In this document: positions 47,602-59,942 of the stretch, in pieces
Layout of the letters: each line of letters begins with the position of its first letter
Numbering within the stretch: position 1 is the first letter of the stretch
Origin: Rhynchospora pubera
Lineage: Eukaryota > Streptophyta > Magnoliopsida > Poales > Cyperaceae
Length of the DNA: 64,000 nt
NCBI GenBank assembly: GCA_028095005.1
Contig: CM051460.1
Location: 288,502,653 to 288,566,652, forward strand
Direction: 5' to 3'
Position numbers and translations under genes: made by a program
The notes under the pieces: model-generated
What the model saw: the letters and a program-made list of their open reading frames with translations, nothing else
Databases searched by the model: none
Told to the model about the DNA's origin: nothing

Positions 47602-47870
47602 CTTGAGCAATCGTGCAAATTTTGAAAAGCTCTAGGACAACACTAAAGCAGCTCTGAGATCTCCCACTAGTAAGGAGATTCGTCGTCTCCGCCTTAGCTG
47701 AGATGTCGATTAAGTATGGGAGTTGTCGCGTTAACTTCGTCGTCTCCAGTGAGTGGCGCTGGAGTCCCGCTGGAGTTCGAGTTCTTCCCAGCGTCGGTTG
47801 TTTCTTGCGGGAGGAGCAGCGCTCGATGAGAGCAAAGCTCGACCATTTGAGGCCCCTCTCTCTGCTCGAT
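47602..47870 (-). other. Probable 5' UTR exon of the NET-domain gene
   Basis: A GC-richer island on the minus strand ends with a good donor (TCAAG|GTAAGT at 47602). No other minus-strand gene lies between it and the acceptor at about 43415. It has no long ORF. A 4.2-kb leader intron would make the gene over 11 kb. Inferred from splice signals and base composition. Confidence 0.45.
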
Positions 47871-48227
47871 TTATAGGCTTACAGCAGCGAAGGCGATTTT
47901 TTTTTTTATATTTTTTTTAATGAATCGACGGAAAGGGTGGTCCGCCGTCCGCGGTCGCGTGGGACCAAATCTTCTGCAGCGCTGCAAAATCGCTGGAACG
48001 ATTTATATCCGTCTGATTTAAGTTCGACGGACAGATTTTTATGGGGCAGGAATTTCAACGTATATTAATCACGGACATTCATTATAGATCGAACGGTTGT
48101 GATGAAAACATTGTACTCTATAGCGCTGAAGAGGATGTGATTGATGGTGGCGTGAGTTAGTTTTTCTGAGAATATGTTGGGCAAACGAAGAAAGAATCGA
48201 AATCGTATGCGAGTTTCTAAAACCTGC

Positions 48228-48399
48228 AGGGCTGTTTGGATTATGGTAAGAATTTGGGGAATTTCATCTTCCTACCATAAATTTATTATAAACAATCTAA
48301 ACTCTTCATAAAGTTACACACTTCCCAATAAATTTATTCCTAGAAATTTCAAATTCTCCAAATTCCTCAAATTCCTAAGCGATCCAAACGACCCCGCAG
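48228..48399. mobile_element. Short MITE with GGGCTGTTTGGAT ends
   Basis: The left end GGCTGTTTGGATTATGG and the inverted right end GATCCAAACGACCCC frame about 170 bp with no coding capacity. GCAG borders both ends, but the target duplication is uncertain. Confidence 0.6.
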
Positions 48400-48769
48400 T
48401 GTTGTTGTTTCATCCGTGACCGTACCGACGTATTTAAGCCTGTTGAGATTCATGTGGCTTGTAAAAGTTTGCTCTTCGAAATTAGATTGAACAGTCATAG
48501 ATGAAAAATTTGCAATACAGGTTTTAGAAGATGAAAGATTAAATTGCATAGCATAATGATTCAATAAAGAAATGTTGCTCAATCTATCAATAGATATGTT
48601 TCTCGATTTATTTTTTTATAAGAGAAAAAAATTAAATATATATAAATTATTGCTTCATCTGATTAATAGCTAAACACAAGTCAAATTGATCGAATGGCAT
48701 AAAAATGTAGATACACGCTAGATCTAGCATATAACCCCTCTTGAATCCATGCATTAAGGGAAAAAAAAA

Positions 48770-49150
48770 ACAAATGTTAAAGTCTAATATATGAGATGGA
48801 TAAGTCCATCCAATACGATTATTCTCATGTTTTATATTTTGAACAACCAATTCGAACCGTTAAATTTGTTCTCTATTTATTGAAAACTCAAAAGAAACCA
48901 AAATTTATATATATATATATTTTATATATATTTTAAAAAATACATTATACAAACATTATGACCTTCTAATAACAACGACATTGAAAAATAATGAAAAATA
49001 GTAATAAATTATATAAAATTTGGTTTCTTATAAGTTTTCAATGTGGAGAACAAATAGAATGGTGCAGATCGATCATTCAAAATTTGAATTGCGAGGATGA
49101 TCGTATTGGACGGACATATTCGTCCCATAAATTGGACTCTAACATTTCTC
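48770..49150. mobile_element. Fold-back MITE
   Basis: The left arm (GTCTAATATATGAGATGGAT, CCATCCAATACGATTAT, AGAAACCAAAATTTA) pairs with the inverted right arm (ATAAATTGGACTCTAAC, TCGTATTGGACGG, TTTGGTTTCTTAT). Arms exceed 120 bp with scattered mismatches. The core is A/T-rich. Confidence 0.7.
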
Positions 49151-50392
49151 TAAAAAAATTGATATCATTTTAGCTATATATAAAATTTTATATATTAAAC
49201 AATAATGATATTATAAAATCATTAATTTTGTTTTTTCATTTTTAAATAAAGAGTCAAGCGACTTGACTCTTCTATTAACAAAATCAGAATGTTATCATAT
49301 TCTATTCTTTTAAAAATCAGAATTTTATATTTATACTTGTTGTATGAGCTAGATTCAATAACAAAATTTAAACACTGTTATATTATTTTGACTTATAACA
49401 TATGGCATCATTAATTAACTATCCACTTACTATTTCTAATACATCCTATTGTTATAATAAAAATATGATAATTGTTAGTAACTAATTTCATGTGCAATTT
49501 AATTTTTATTACTCATTAACAAATAATTAACAATTGTATATAAACAGATCTAGTTATTTATACATGTTTGACACTTTATGAAAACGATAGAAGGTTACCT
49601 CTTCCAAAATTGTATTTGGAAGGTTCGGACCAATCTTTCGGATTCGTTGGCATGCTCATCACCTCCGCGACTGTCTCCGGTTGCCTCGAGTCCGCCTAGA
49701 TAATTAATCAAAGTCTCAAGACAAGTGCTAGCTTGTCCAAAACGATAGCTAATTCTCTGTTTTTCTTCTTCGCGTGATTAACTAATTAATAAGAAGAAGG
49801 AGCACTCAACACATGAGCAGTAGGGAGGGAGGGAGGCGCCTACACACGCAAGAGAGGAGAAAAACTTTTCTTCTTTCTTGTGTCGTCGGCCAAAGAGAGA
49901 GGAGAGAGGAAATTAGATCAAGACTATGGACAAGTAGTTCTTCTTTCCTTGTTAATTATCAAGACTATGAACAATTTTGATTTACTATTGTCATTTTAAT
50001 ATCATAAATGAAACATAGTGATCCACAATTCAGATACTCAACCTGAATGAACTGTAAATAATAAAATTCAAGAACAAATGATCAAATATCATCAATAACA
50101 TAAACTATAAAAATAACTATAAATTAATTGACTTCTATAACATATCTCTAACAATAACTACTTGTCATTAGTCATATGAAATTTTTTTTTTTTTTGACAT
50201 ATGCCCATAGGCATATGTTAGCACCAAATACCTCTTGACCTCAGAAATATCATTTTGCCCCATACAAATCGACGCATGTTAATTTCAATTTTCAATTGCC
50301 GCTTCTATTCAGGAATGTTGATGTTGTTTGTCTCAAACAAATTATATACACGCACGTGTCAACTCAAATGCCACTTGCCGTGCATGTCAACT
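49151..50392. other. Intergenic stretch
   Basis: No gene seen. A moderately GC-rich patch at 49610-49700 ends in CTAG-rich sequence and has no ORF. Purine-rich GGAGGGAGG lies near 49826. Confidence 0.45.
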
Positions 50393-50588
50393 CGGACCCG
50401 AATCCGGTGTAGCGCGGGACACCGTGTAGCACGCGTACGAGCCGTCTGATCTTGATCGGACGGTTCATTTTTTACGGGCCTATCAATCTAGGTTACATGC
50501 ACGGGGCTCCCTTGTCCATTGGATCTTGATCAGACGGCTCTGATGCCGCGCTACACGGTGTGCCGCGCGGCACCAGATCTGAATTCTG
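50393..50588. mobile_element. GC-rich fold-back MITE
   Basis: The left arm (GGTGTAGCGCGGGACACCGT, GAGCCGTCTGATCTTGATC) pairs with the inverted right arm (GATCAGACGGCTC, CGCGCTACACGGTG). It stands out from its AT-rich surroundings. The ends are approximate. Confidence 0.7.
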
Positions 50589-51122
50589 TCAACTCCGGCA
50601 GCTGCTTCGGCCAACGTTAAATTTTTTTTGGACAATATTAATGGACAAGCCCCTCTAACTAAGTAGATGCATTCCAATATTATTTTTTTGTAATTCTTTA
50701 ATTAAAATGCAATCAATAATTAAAATAATATAAACTAAGAGTTTGAGGAAAAAATAGGTTTAGTCTAACAAAAATATATAATACTTATTTTTATCTAAAA
50801 TTACTAGTGAAATTAATGGAAACAATATTTTCTGTTAGTGCAATCAAATTTTATCAAATATATTTTCTAGCGACATACCTCATGCTTATAGAAGGCCGAC
50901 ATTTTTCTCTAAATAATTTGAATTTAATACGCCCAATATTTTAGTTGTGGATTTAAACATGATGTTGATTGTACATTTTATTAGTAAGAGCGACAATTTT
51001 GTCCATTAATATTGTGCGGAGAAAATTGGATGTTGTCCGAATCAGCTCTCGTCAACTGCTCTCTCTATAAATCTTTCTAATTAACCTTCATGAAAGAAAA
51101 CATTTTCCCTCTCTCTCTCAAG

Positions 51123-51272
51123 CAGCCTAAATATCCAATCTAAATTTATTGAATAAAATTTAATTATGTTAATTCAAATGAAAATTTTGATTACCCTCAG
51201 CCTAAATATCCAATCTAAATTTATTAGATAAAATTTAATTATGTTAATTCAAATGGAAATTTTGATTACCCT
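51123..51272. repeat. 75-bp tandem duplication
   Basis: Two nearly identical 75-bp units begin CAGCCTAAATATCCAATCTA, at 51123 and 51198. Two mismatches are visible. No coding content. Confidence 0.9.
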
Positions 51273-51609
51273 ACTCGCACATTTTTCCAAAATCCAAGAT
51301 AGCAGAAATAGTAATGGATTTTTGCAATACAAATCCAAAATTAAAAAATTTTTAAGATAAATTGGAGTTCTAAGCCACCCAACTTATTTTTAAATTGAAT
51401 GTCTATGAAAGAACCCCAAGCCGGGTTTCGAACCTACGACCTTTCACTTAAGGAGTCAAGGTGCATTGCGCTTTGCAAATTCCAAAATTAAATTTATTTG
51501 GGTGCCAATATTTATAATCATAGAAAATTTATAATTCATGAATTATAACTATTTTACCAATATTGTTGTTATTTTGTTTGTCGCAATGCAATAAACTTAA
51601 GCTTTTATA

Positions 51610-52064
51610 TATAGAGAAAGAGAGTTTTGCTATGTTGAGTTGCAACTCATCAAAGGGTCCGTGAGTCGCGCTCAAAATTTCGAAATTTAGTTCAAAATGA
51701 CCGAATTTTTTTTAAATCTTCATTTAATTGCAACTCACCAAAGGATCCCAACCGTTTAATATGATCTCTCTATTGAAATCTCCATGCAGACCAAATTTTA
51801 TATTTTTTCGAAATTTTTAAGTATTTTTTTGAAATTTTAGAAAATCATTAATCTAATTAGTTCTGAACCGTTCAAAAACAACAGTTTTTAAAAATCCGAA
51901 ATAAATACTTAAAAATTTAAAAAAAAAGATAAAATTTGGTCTGCATGGAGATTTCAATTGGCAGATCGTATTAGACGATTTGGATCGGTCATTTTAAACT
52001 AAATTTCGAAATTTTGAGCGCAACTCGTGGACTCTTTGGTGAGTTGCAACTCACCACAGAAATA

Positions 52065-52066
<2 letters not shown>
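51610..52066. mobile_element. Fold-back MITE flanked by TA/GA repeats, copy A
   Basis: The left arm (GAGTTGCAACTCATCAAAGG, GCTCAAAATTTCGAAATTTA) is repeated inverted on the right (TAAATTTCGAAATTTTGAGC, GGTGAGTTGCAACTCACC). The core (ACCAAATTTTATATTTTTTC, GAACCGTTCAAAAA) is shared with copy B. The outer borders are TATATATAGAGA-type on the left and ATATATATGTATATATA on the right. Confidence 0.75.
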
Positions 52067-52067
<1 letters not shown>

Positions 52068-52119
<52 letters not shown>

Positions 52120-52509
52120 GACATATGACGCATACTAATGTACGGAAGATTCGGTGCATACTGATCCAAATTCTTAGATCTGCTTCAAAATGACCGATCC
52201 AAACCGTCCAATATGATCTCTCTTTTATAATCTCCTTACTGACCAAATTTTATATTTTTTTGAAATTTTTAAGTATTTTTTCAAATTTTAGAAAATCGCT
52301 AATCTAATTTTTTCTGAACCGTTCAAAAATAGCAGTTTTTAAAAATCCGAAAAAATACTTAAAAATATTGAAAAAATATAGAATTTGGTCGCCAAGGAGA
52401 TTTCAATAGGGAGATCATATTGGACGATTTGGATCGATCATTTTGAAGCAGATCCAAGAGTTCGGATCAGTATGCACAGAAACTTCCGTACATTAGTATG
52501 CATCATAGG

Positions 52510-52582
<73 letters not shown>
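52068..52582. mobile_element. Fold-back MITE with (TA)n(GA)n inside its inverted ends, copy B
   Basis: The left end is (TA)n followed by (GA)n, then ATGACGCATACTAATGTACG. The right end is the inverted match, CGTACATTAGTATGCATCAT then (CT)n followed by (TA)n. The microsatellites are mirror images, so they form part of the terminal inverted repeat. The core is related to copy A. It is immediately adjacent to copy A. Confidence 0.75.
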
Positions 52583-52584
<2 letters not shown>

Positions 52585-55541
52585 ATCAAGCCAAGTTCGA
52601 CCCAAGCTCGAGATAACCAGTAAAATCACGAGTTCAACATCGAACTACATTCCATTTCCACCTTGTTGATACAACATCAATTTGAATTGAGTTTTTTTAG
52701 ACAAACTAGATAGAGACTATCTAGTGAATTTGAATTGAGTTTTAGTTGTAAATTAAATAGCTTTTTCCTTGGTGCCCAGCCCAAAAAGAATTTTCTGGTT
52801 TCATTTGCTTTCAACAAATGGTATAAAAATGTATAGATTTTGATTGTGTAAGAAATGCTACTAGGCCCACTACTGTTAGTGCAGTGAATTAGACACAACT
52901 ACACAAGCACTGTCACCTGTTGGAGTTTTGAGTTCGCTGTGGCTTGTTTGTTATGGTATCGCAGATCCGCAAGGATTGCACTAGCTGCTATGCCTATCAA
53001 GGCCCATTTATGCTTTCCCTTACAAATTTTTTTTTTAAAGATAAATATAGAAAATTGATTACTGTCATCTGTAATTTTATCATTCCTTATCATCGGTAAA
53101 CAGAAAATGAACACATAAATAAACAAGGTGAACATATATAGTGATCAAAGTGAACACATATAAACAAATAAGTTCAATAAAAATAAGTTGAATGTGCATA
53201 TAAAAATCTGAACAAAATATGACAATACTTATTTTTGTAAGTGTTCACTTTGATCGTGTATAAGTTTATATTATCTGTTTTATGTGTTCACTTTGTGTTT
53301 AGCGATGATAAGGGATGACAAAATTACATATGGTAGTGATTATTTCTGATAAACATAGGATTATAGGAATATATTTATGATTTTTATTGAGTTCCAATAT
53401 ATATATACTATATACTATACATATTTAATTCTAATGACAGACGTTATAAATACACATTGTGAAAAAAATGCATTATTACCGTATTGATATTAAAAAAAAT
53501 GCATCTGCGCCACCTTTAATTATGTTTACGCTAATTCTATAAAATATTCCTACTTTTGGTTTCTTATCTGTTTGTTTTTCAATTAGCTGAGTAACATCAG
53601 TACATTATTAAAAATAAAATCGAAAATATTTTCTTCAAAAAAAATAAATGGGCGAAAATAAATCGAGATAGACGCTCTTTGAGGGCTTATTATTTCTTTT
53701 ACTTTTTATATCTTTTATGTTAAATTTTACTATAATACATAACTATTTTAATACAAGAGGATTGCTAAAATGTTATGCATAGCACGGATGACCTTCTTTT
53801 ATTATTTCAATATGTTAAATTTCATATGAGAATAACATTTAATGCAAAAAAAAAAAATGCAGCGAAACACGTTCTAGTTTAGTGCATATGTTAATTTGGC
53901 CAAATTTGCATGTGTTTGTGTACGCCATAGAAGATCTGCATGCCACTTGGACAAGCTTTTTGTTGGTTTTAGAATCTGAAATTTCAGTTCAGCTGTAAAA
54001 TCGTTTTTTTTTTTCCTTGTTGTTTTTGTCAGGTATGTAGAATCGGAATTCCAATACGGGATTCACATCGAAAATAGGATGTTTTTAAGTTGTCATAATC
54101 GCCTAACAAGTCAAAAGTCTTTTCATAAAGCATCCGCATTTTCGGCTAATCATATTTCTCTTTTTTTACAGCTTTTAAACAGAAAGCTCTTTCAGTTAAA
54201 ACAATACAAAACTATGAACCAAAATCTCAGATTTTATAGTAGCATAAAAGAAGGAAAAAGATGTTGCATTACTACACCTGTAGCTAGGCAGATGTATATA
54301 TGTAACTATATTAAATACGACAAAGTTTCATTCAGAACCTTAACGATTTGTCGACATTGTAGTTGTAAGAGGAGAACAACAAACTAGGGCCATTATATGT
54401 GCGAAATATTTATTTCTAATTTTCTACACATTAATTCTCTAAAATATCCTTGGAGTATTTTAAAAAAAATAATATTTTATGTTTTTCCAAACTATTTCAA
54501 AATTATGTTTTAAAAAGTTACTTTTGCAAACAATGTGAAAAGCTATTCCTCAAATCTTTAAAAGCTGGAAGATAGATATATAGAGGCGACAAAAAATAGC
54601 ATTGGGGTCGTGATTTGTAACAGTTGTTCGTGTTCAATTTGGTAATCGGGCCCAATTAGTTCGTTCAAATCAATTCCAAGCTGCCAACAAATCAATTTAT
54701 CAAATTCGAAATATATACTTACAATCCAATTTCAAATTAACTAGAATCAACTGATCATGAAAAAGTAGCTCGCAAACTTAGTGACCTTGATATATTGATA
54801 TGCATTTTTTAATCTAAAATAAAAGTATATAAATTGTAGCTTAAATTTGTTCCACTTCTATCTCAACCATTGAAGAATTCAATTATATATTCAAGCCAAC
54901 TAGATTCTTCATCTGATTCAAGTTTTGAATACGCATTATATTTCTTAAATCAAAGCCAGCTTAACAAATTAAACTCAAACCATCATAATTATAATTTATT
55001 TATGGTTTAATTTGAGATAATTCGATTTTATAAAATTACAAATCAAACTCAAACTAAGTGTAACTCATTCGAAATTGATTCATTTACATAATCACATTCT
55101 ATATATGTATCGAAATATGGCACAGAAGGACCTTTACTTAATTCACTTCTGTTTTACATGTTTTCTTTTGAACTACAAAAAGTTTTGTATGTTATTTGAT
55201 TAGTAGAATCAAATTATCTGTACCTGTACGATAATAAGTTTCAGCGTTTTACAAGCAAAATTTAAAATTGAAGTAAAAAAATGGTGATTATTAAAGCACC
55301 ATAGCCCACTTTTAGATGTCCGTACTCATTAATTATCTACATTTTTTTTAACCAAAAATTTCTATCTTCCCAGAATAAATTTGGGCCCTTAAAATCTATT
55401 ATTTCTGGTCATTGCCCTATATATATATATAAAAGATCTAATGGGTCTCTCATGCATTAAGTGATCCCTAAATCCGACCCTTAATATTCCTCTCTACATC
55501 TTATTAATTGTTTAATATATTTCTACGTATGGCTCGCTCAC
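52583..55541. other. Intergenic stretch upstream of the protease cluster
   Basis: No exon recognised. A stretch near 53100-53310 repeats GTGAACA and AAGTGAACAC motifs in both orientations and may be an old fold-back element. The frame at 54079-54387 has no recognisable domain. Confidence 0.45.
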
Positions 55542-55549
55542 CTATATAA
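55542..55549 (+). promoter_or_regulatory. TATA box of the first cysteine protease gene
   Basis: CTATATAA lies 56 bp before the start codon, implying a 5' UTR of about 30 nt. An ATG at 55559 lies upstream of the expected transcription start and is out of frame. Confidence 0.65.
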
Positions 55550-55604
55550 CACTGGTACATGAAGAACTCAAACCCCAGAATAATCACCTCCGAACATATT
55601 CTTA

Positions 55605-57647
55605 ATGGAGAAGATCCTCTTTCTAGTCATTTTACTACTGGCCATTTCCTTCATTCCTCACATAACTTCCGTACCATTTGATGAAAGAGACCTCAGGTCT
55701 GATGAGAGCCTGTGGGACCTGTATGAGCGGTGGCAGCGCCACCATGCCGTGGCCCGTGAGCACCAAGAGAAACAAAAAAGGTTCAGTGTATTTAAGGAAA
55801 ATGCGAAGTTCATACATGAGTTCAACAAACAAGGAAAGCCTTATAAGCTCGCACTGAACAAATTCGGTGATCTCACGAAGGAGGAATTTGAGAGCGGCTA
55901 TGTTGGTTCCAGGGTTCATAAACGTAAAATGTTTCTGTCTCACACTAACACCAATAAATTCATGTATGACAGTGTTAACGTTCGCGATCTACCCGAGTTC
56001 ATCGATTGGCGGCTGAAAGGGGCTGTTACTAATGTGAAAGATCAAAAAACTTGCGGTTAGTGCTCTCATTTTTATATATTCACTTAATCAGTTGCAAATA
56101 ATTGGCATTTGATTTAAATCTATCTCTACAATTTGAAGCGTATATGTCATATGCAAAGAATATGCTTCTTATAAAAATTATTATTCTTTTATACGGATCT
56201 CCTCTCTGCAGCAATCAATGATCTTATATCTGTTATATAACTTATATTTCATGGTATTGTTGGTGATAATTTAGGCAGCTGCTGGGCTTTCTCGACTATT
56301 GTTTCAGTTGAAGGAATAAACCAGATCAGGACAAGGGATCTTGTTTCTTTGTCAGAACAAGAACTCATCGACTGTGATACCAGTGACAACCAGGGTTGCA
56401 GTGGAGGTCTGATGGTTGATGCTTTCAAATTTATCGAGAAATCTGGGGGCGTGACTACTGAGTCTGACTATCCGTACAGGGCCACAAATGGAACATGCAA
56501 TGCCATGAAGGTTAGTAATTCCTAAATAATTTGATAAAATTGAATTAATTGGTGTGCGATATATTCAGTTGGTCTTGATGCAACATATAATATGCCACTG
56601 TTGTGCCTACACTGGTATTAAGTAGCTAGAAAATTAAGAACTCAACTCAATTAATCTGAATATCTAAATTTCTGGTCCCAGAAATATGTATAAATAAGAA
56701 ATAAAGTTCTCACTCTCTGGGCCTGCCTTTTTTGTTAATAACTTCTTTATTTACTATAAAAGTTATGGGACTTGACCCCTAATTTTCTTCAAAAAAAGAA
56801 AAGAAATAAAGTTCTATTGATTATGATATCCTCAAAAAAAGGTATTTAGTATTTACTCTAATATCTGAAATAATTTAATTTTTCTCTTTGTCTGTCTTGT
56901 GTGCGTTGGGACACAATATACAGATTAAATCTTCAGTGGTAGTGATAGACGGACATGAGGATGTGCCAGAGAATAATGAGCTGGCTCTGCTGAAAACTGT
57001 TGCAAATCAACCAGTTTCGGTCGCTATTGAAGCTTCAGGCCAACCATTCCAGTTCTACTCTCAGGTATCTAGCAAATCACTTCTACAAGTTAACAAACAC
57101 AATCAATCAATGATAGCTCATATCCAAGAACTACTGATTCATGTGGTACTTAACGACTATATAGAATCAGTATAGCCCATGAACAATTAGGACCAAAATC
57201 ATGTGGTACTTATGATAGCCCATGAACAATTAGGACCAACAAAATCATGTGGTACTTATGACTACTGATATTCGCACACGCATTAATTCTGATAACTTTA
57301 TGATTTTGGTTGCTGAATAGGGGGTGTTCACTGGCAATTGCAGCACCGAGTTAAGTCATGGAGTTGCGATTGTGGGATATGGTATAGACAAAGACAATAC
57401 CAAGTATTGGATCGTTAAGAACTCGTGGGGTCCTGACTGGGGAGAACAAGGCTACATAAGAATGCAACGCAATGTGAAGGCAAAGGAAGGACTCTGTGGG
57501 ATTGCAATGGCAGCCTCATATCCAATCAAAACCTCCCCTAACCCTCCCAGCAGAAAGGGTAATATTTCTCTCCCACACAGACTCTCTAATCTCTATGCAG
57601 CTGAGCTGGTACATACATGCCCATGTAGTTTGGCACAAGGTACCTGA
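55605..57647 (+). CDS. Papain-like cysteine protease, vignain/CEP type, without KDEL tail
   Basis: Four exons: 55605-56055, 56275-56510, 56924-57064, 57321-57647; phases fit; about 384 residues. It has a signal peptide (about 1-22), the I29 prodomain with an ERFNIN-like pattern (WQRHHAV..FKENAKFIHEFNK, then NKFGDLTKEEF), and a mature C1A domain from about residue 129. The catalytic residues are C153 (CGSCWAFS), H289 (SHGVAIVGYG) and N310 (KNSWG), with oxyanion Q147. The context is QKTCGSCW instead of the usual QGxCGSCW. Relatives act in the secretory pathway or in KDEL vesicles during programmed cell death and protein breakdown. No KDEL follows YPIKTSPNPPSRKG; the frame instead reads into unrelated residues. 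A donor at 57560 (AAAGG|GTAATA) with an acceptor at 58054 could give another C-terminus. Confidence 0.9.
57171..57260. repeat. Tandem duplication in protease 1 intron 3
   Basis: ATAGCCCATGAACAATTAGG followed by ATCATGTGGTACTTATGA occurs twice in a row with a 3-bp length difference. No coding role. Confidence 0.8.
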
Positions 57648-57745
57648 CATGCAGTATGGAAATGTAATGAAGTGCATTAGGAAATTTTGGAATTAATTAT
57701 TAATCTATATCACATTAAAGAATTAATCTAAATATATTAATTCTT

Positions 57746-58010
57746 TCCATTCAACTCTGGCTGCAACCACTCTTTGGGCTATCTGGCTTGAACGCAATAA
57801 CAGGATCTTCAGAAATGAGTATAGAACAGTGCAAGCGATCCATGATTGGATAGTAGCGGAAGCAACTGTGTGCAGGAGGACATGCTGATTTTTGCTTTTT
57901 GCTTTTTGTTTTTGGCTTTTATTTTTGGTTTTGCTTTTTTCCTTTTAGTTAGTTTTTAGCTTTTTCTTTTCTTTTCGCTAGATAGTCTCTGTCTAGTCTA
58001 TCCAAAAATA
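57746..58010 (+). mobile_element. 5'-truncated L1-type LINE insertion with 16-bp target duplication
   Basis: The direct repeat AAATATATTAATTCTT is perfect at 57730-57745 and 58011-58026. The insert reads TLWAIWLERNNRIF and HDWIVAEATVCRR in frame, the C-terminal end of plant L1 LINE ORF2 (the reverse-transcriptase zinc-binding tail). A T-rich 3' UTR and a TCTAGTCTATCC end follow. It lies about 100 bp downstream of the protease stop codon, in its 3' UTR or a last intron. Confidence 0.88.
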
Positions 58011-58026
58011 AAATATATTAATTCTT

Positions 58027-59942
58027 AACTCCTGTGATGATCTGATTGTGCAGGAAGGTCACATCGTAGACAGTTGACTGGAGCTGGCTCACAGAACATG
58101 TGAAAAAAGAAATCATCAAAGATTAGAAGCTTGATTATCAAAAACACGGAAGTAAACTTTATCAAAACAGATGGTATTGTGCGGAGTGCATTGAGTTAGT
58201 TACTTGTTTGAAAACAGAAGTATAATTGTTCTTTCTAGCATGTAGTAGCTTGTATGAGTGTTTTTTTTTTTTTGAAGCAAAAATATCTTTGTATTAAATA
58301 AATGCATTTTATATCATCTTGAATTATCTTTTCCATTTTTAGTTAAATATATGCATATCACCAATAAAGACACACATTATAACACTCATTCCAACGAAAT
58401 GAAATGAAATGAAATCCCATGATAAAAAAATGGGATTTTGATCAGGGCCTCAGTGGTAAAAAACAGAAAATTCATAACATGTACCTGCTTGCTTAGCTCA
58501 AACAATGACAGAGTAAACAAAGTTCAAGTCATCAGTCAAGGTACAAACCTTTTCACTGTAAATGACACTAACAAATCGGACCTATATACATTTGACTGAG
58601 AGACATTTTCCTTTTGCAAGTACTGGTACATTAGAAGACTTTGCAGGATGCTTGACATCGCTGATTTTGCGGATGTTCATTTGGACCCATATTATGTATG
58701 GTTCATGTCGATTGAGCTAAGGCAAAAACAAAGGGAACTTCGTAACAATTAATATATATTATATAGGCTTCTTAATCATTCACGAAAATAAGCAATTTGT
58801 GTTGGAATTGATAGTAGAAAATATGGAAAATTCCAATCATCATTACAGTTTCTATATATATTACGGTTATTTTTGCAACCTATATTTTGTTTATTTTAAT
58901 TATAAACTTTTATACTGTTTTTTATGTGGATAACGTCCAAAAGTCCACATTGTGGCCAGCAAATGGTGCTCCTTATCATTTTTTAAATCAGTTCTGTGAA
59001 ATGTTTGGAGGAATGCCAACACGTGTAAAATTAATTAACCGTTGCTCTGCAACGGCACCATTCGCAAGAGCAAAAACAAATCAAAGAACAAAACTATAAT
59101 TGAAAGTTGAAAGCAATTAGAAATTATTGTTGATAAATGCTAAAGAGCCAAACCAATTAAATTTATGTTTATGTTAAATATGAGCCAAATTATAATTTTA
59201 GTGCATTTTGCATCATAATTTCTTTTAAGACTATATTGCAGCTAGCTTTCATCTTTAGATCTGTAGGAAGCAACAATGCTGATCTTTTGAAGAGCAAGAT
59301 AAATTATATACAGTATCTAGTGTAAAATTTGGGAGAAAACACATGAAATGTAATCGAAATAAGCTAACTTCAGTCGGTGTGCTGCTAAAGAAAAACTCAA
59401 ACGAATTGTTTGAAGTTACAAACTGTCTGTTTGGGAAGCTGGACTCTGGTCTGTTTTTCAGAGTGAATTTGTAGAAGGACCGTTTCATTGGAAAACAGAC
59501 TATTTCGTTCGTGACAGTAAATTTGAACAAAAAGAATGATCTCAACACCTCTTGATTGCATCTGCTTATTGTGCCTCTTGAGTGGTCTCTAACCCTTATA
59601 TACTATTGTTCTGATATTCTGACGGAGAACAATTAATATCCATGTCATTTTATATCATTCTTGAGGCAAAAGAGAGAAGAAAATAGAGAACAGAAAGATA
59701 AAGGTCAAAACCGATATTCATGAGTGTGATATTCATGTGTACCATCAAAGTTCAGGAAGATAGTTTGATTTAGCAGATCCCACTCTCACTTACAGGACGT
59801 ATTCTACACGTTGTGGTACTGTCTAGTTATAGTTGGTGATTTTCATTTCACTTTGCACAAGTAATTATATCTCATATTGGTAATCTAAGATTATTGGGTT
59901 TTTTTTCAGTATTCAAGAATAGTAGAATACTTAAAACACTTA
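58027..59942. other. Spacer between the two protease genes, left part
   Basis: 58054-58110 could be a terminal exon of the first protease if the donor at 57560 is used. Otherwise no gene was seen. Short open frames (58887-59099, 59255-59548) have no recognisable domain. Confidence 0.45.

Noticed and set aside
51415..51480. tRNA-like segment with GGTTCGAAACC (minus)
   Set aside because: A B-box-like match exists, but there is no convincing A box, acceptor stem or 3' tail. At most an old SINE scrap.
54079..54387. 102-codon plus-strand frame
   Set aside because: No domain, no splice context and AT-rich composition like the surrounding spacer.
58440..58535. SINE suggested by CCTCAGTGGTAAAAA and GTTCAAGTC
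   Set aside because: The box spacing of about 75 bp is too long for a tRNA promoter, and no tail or target duplication is visible.
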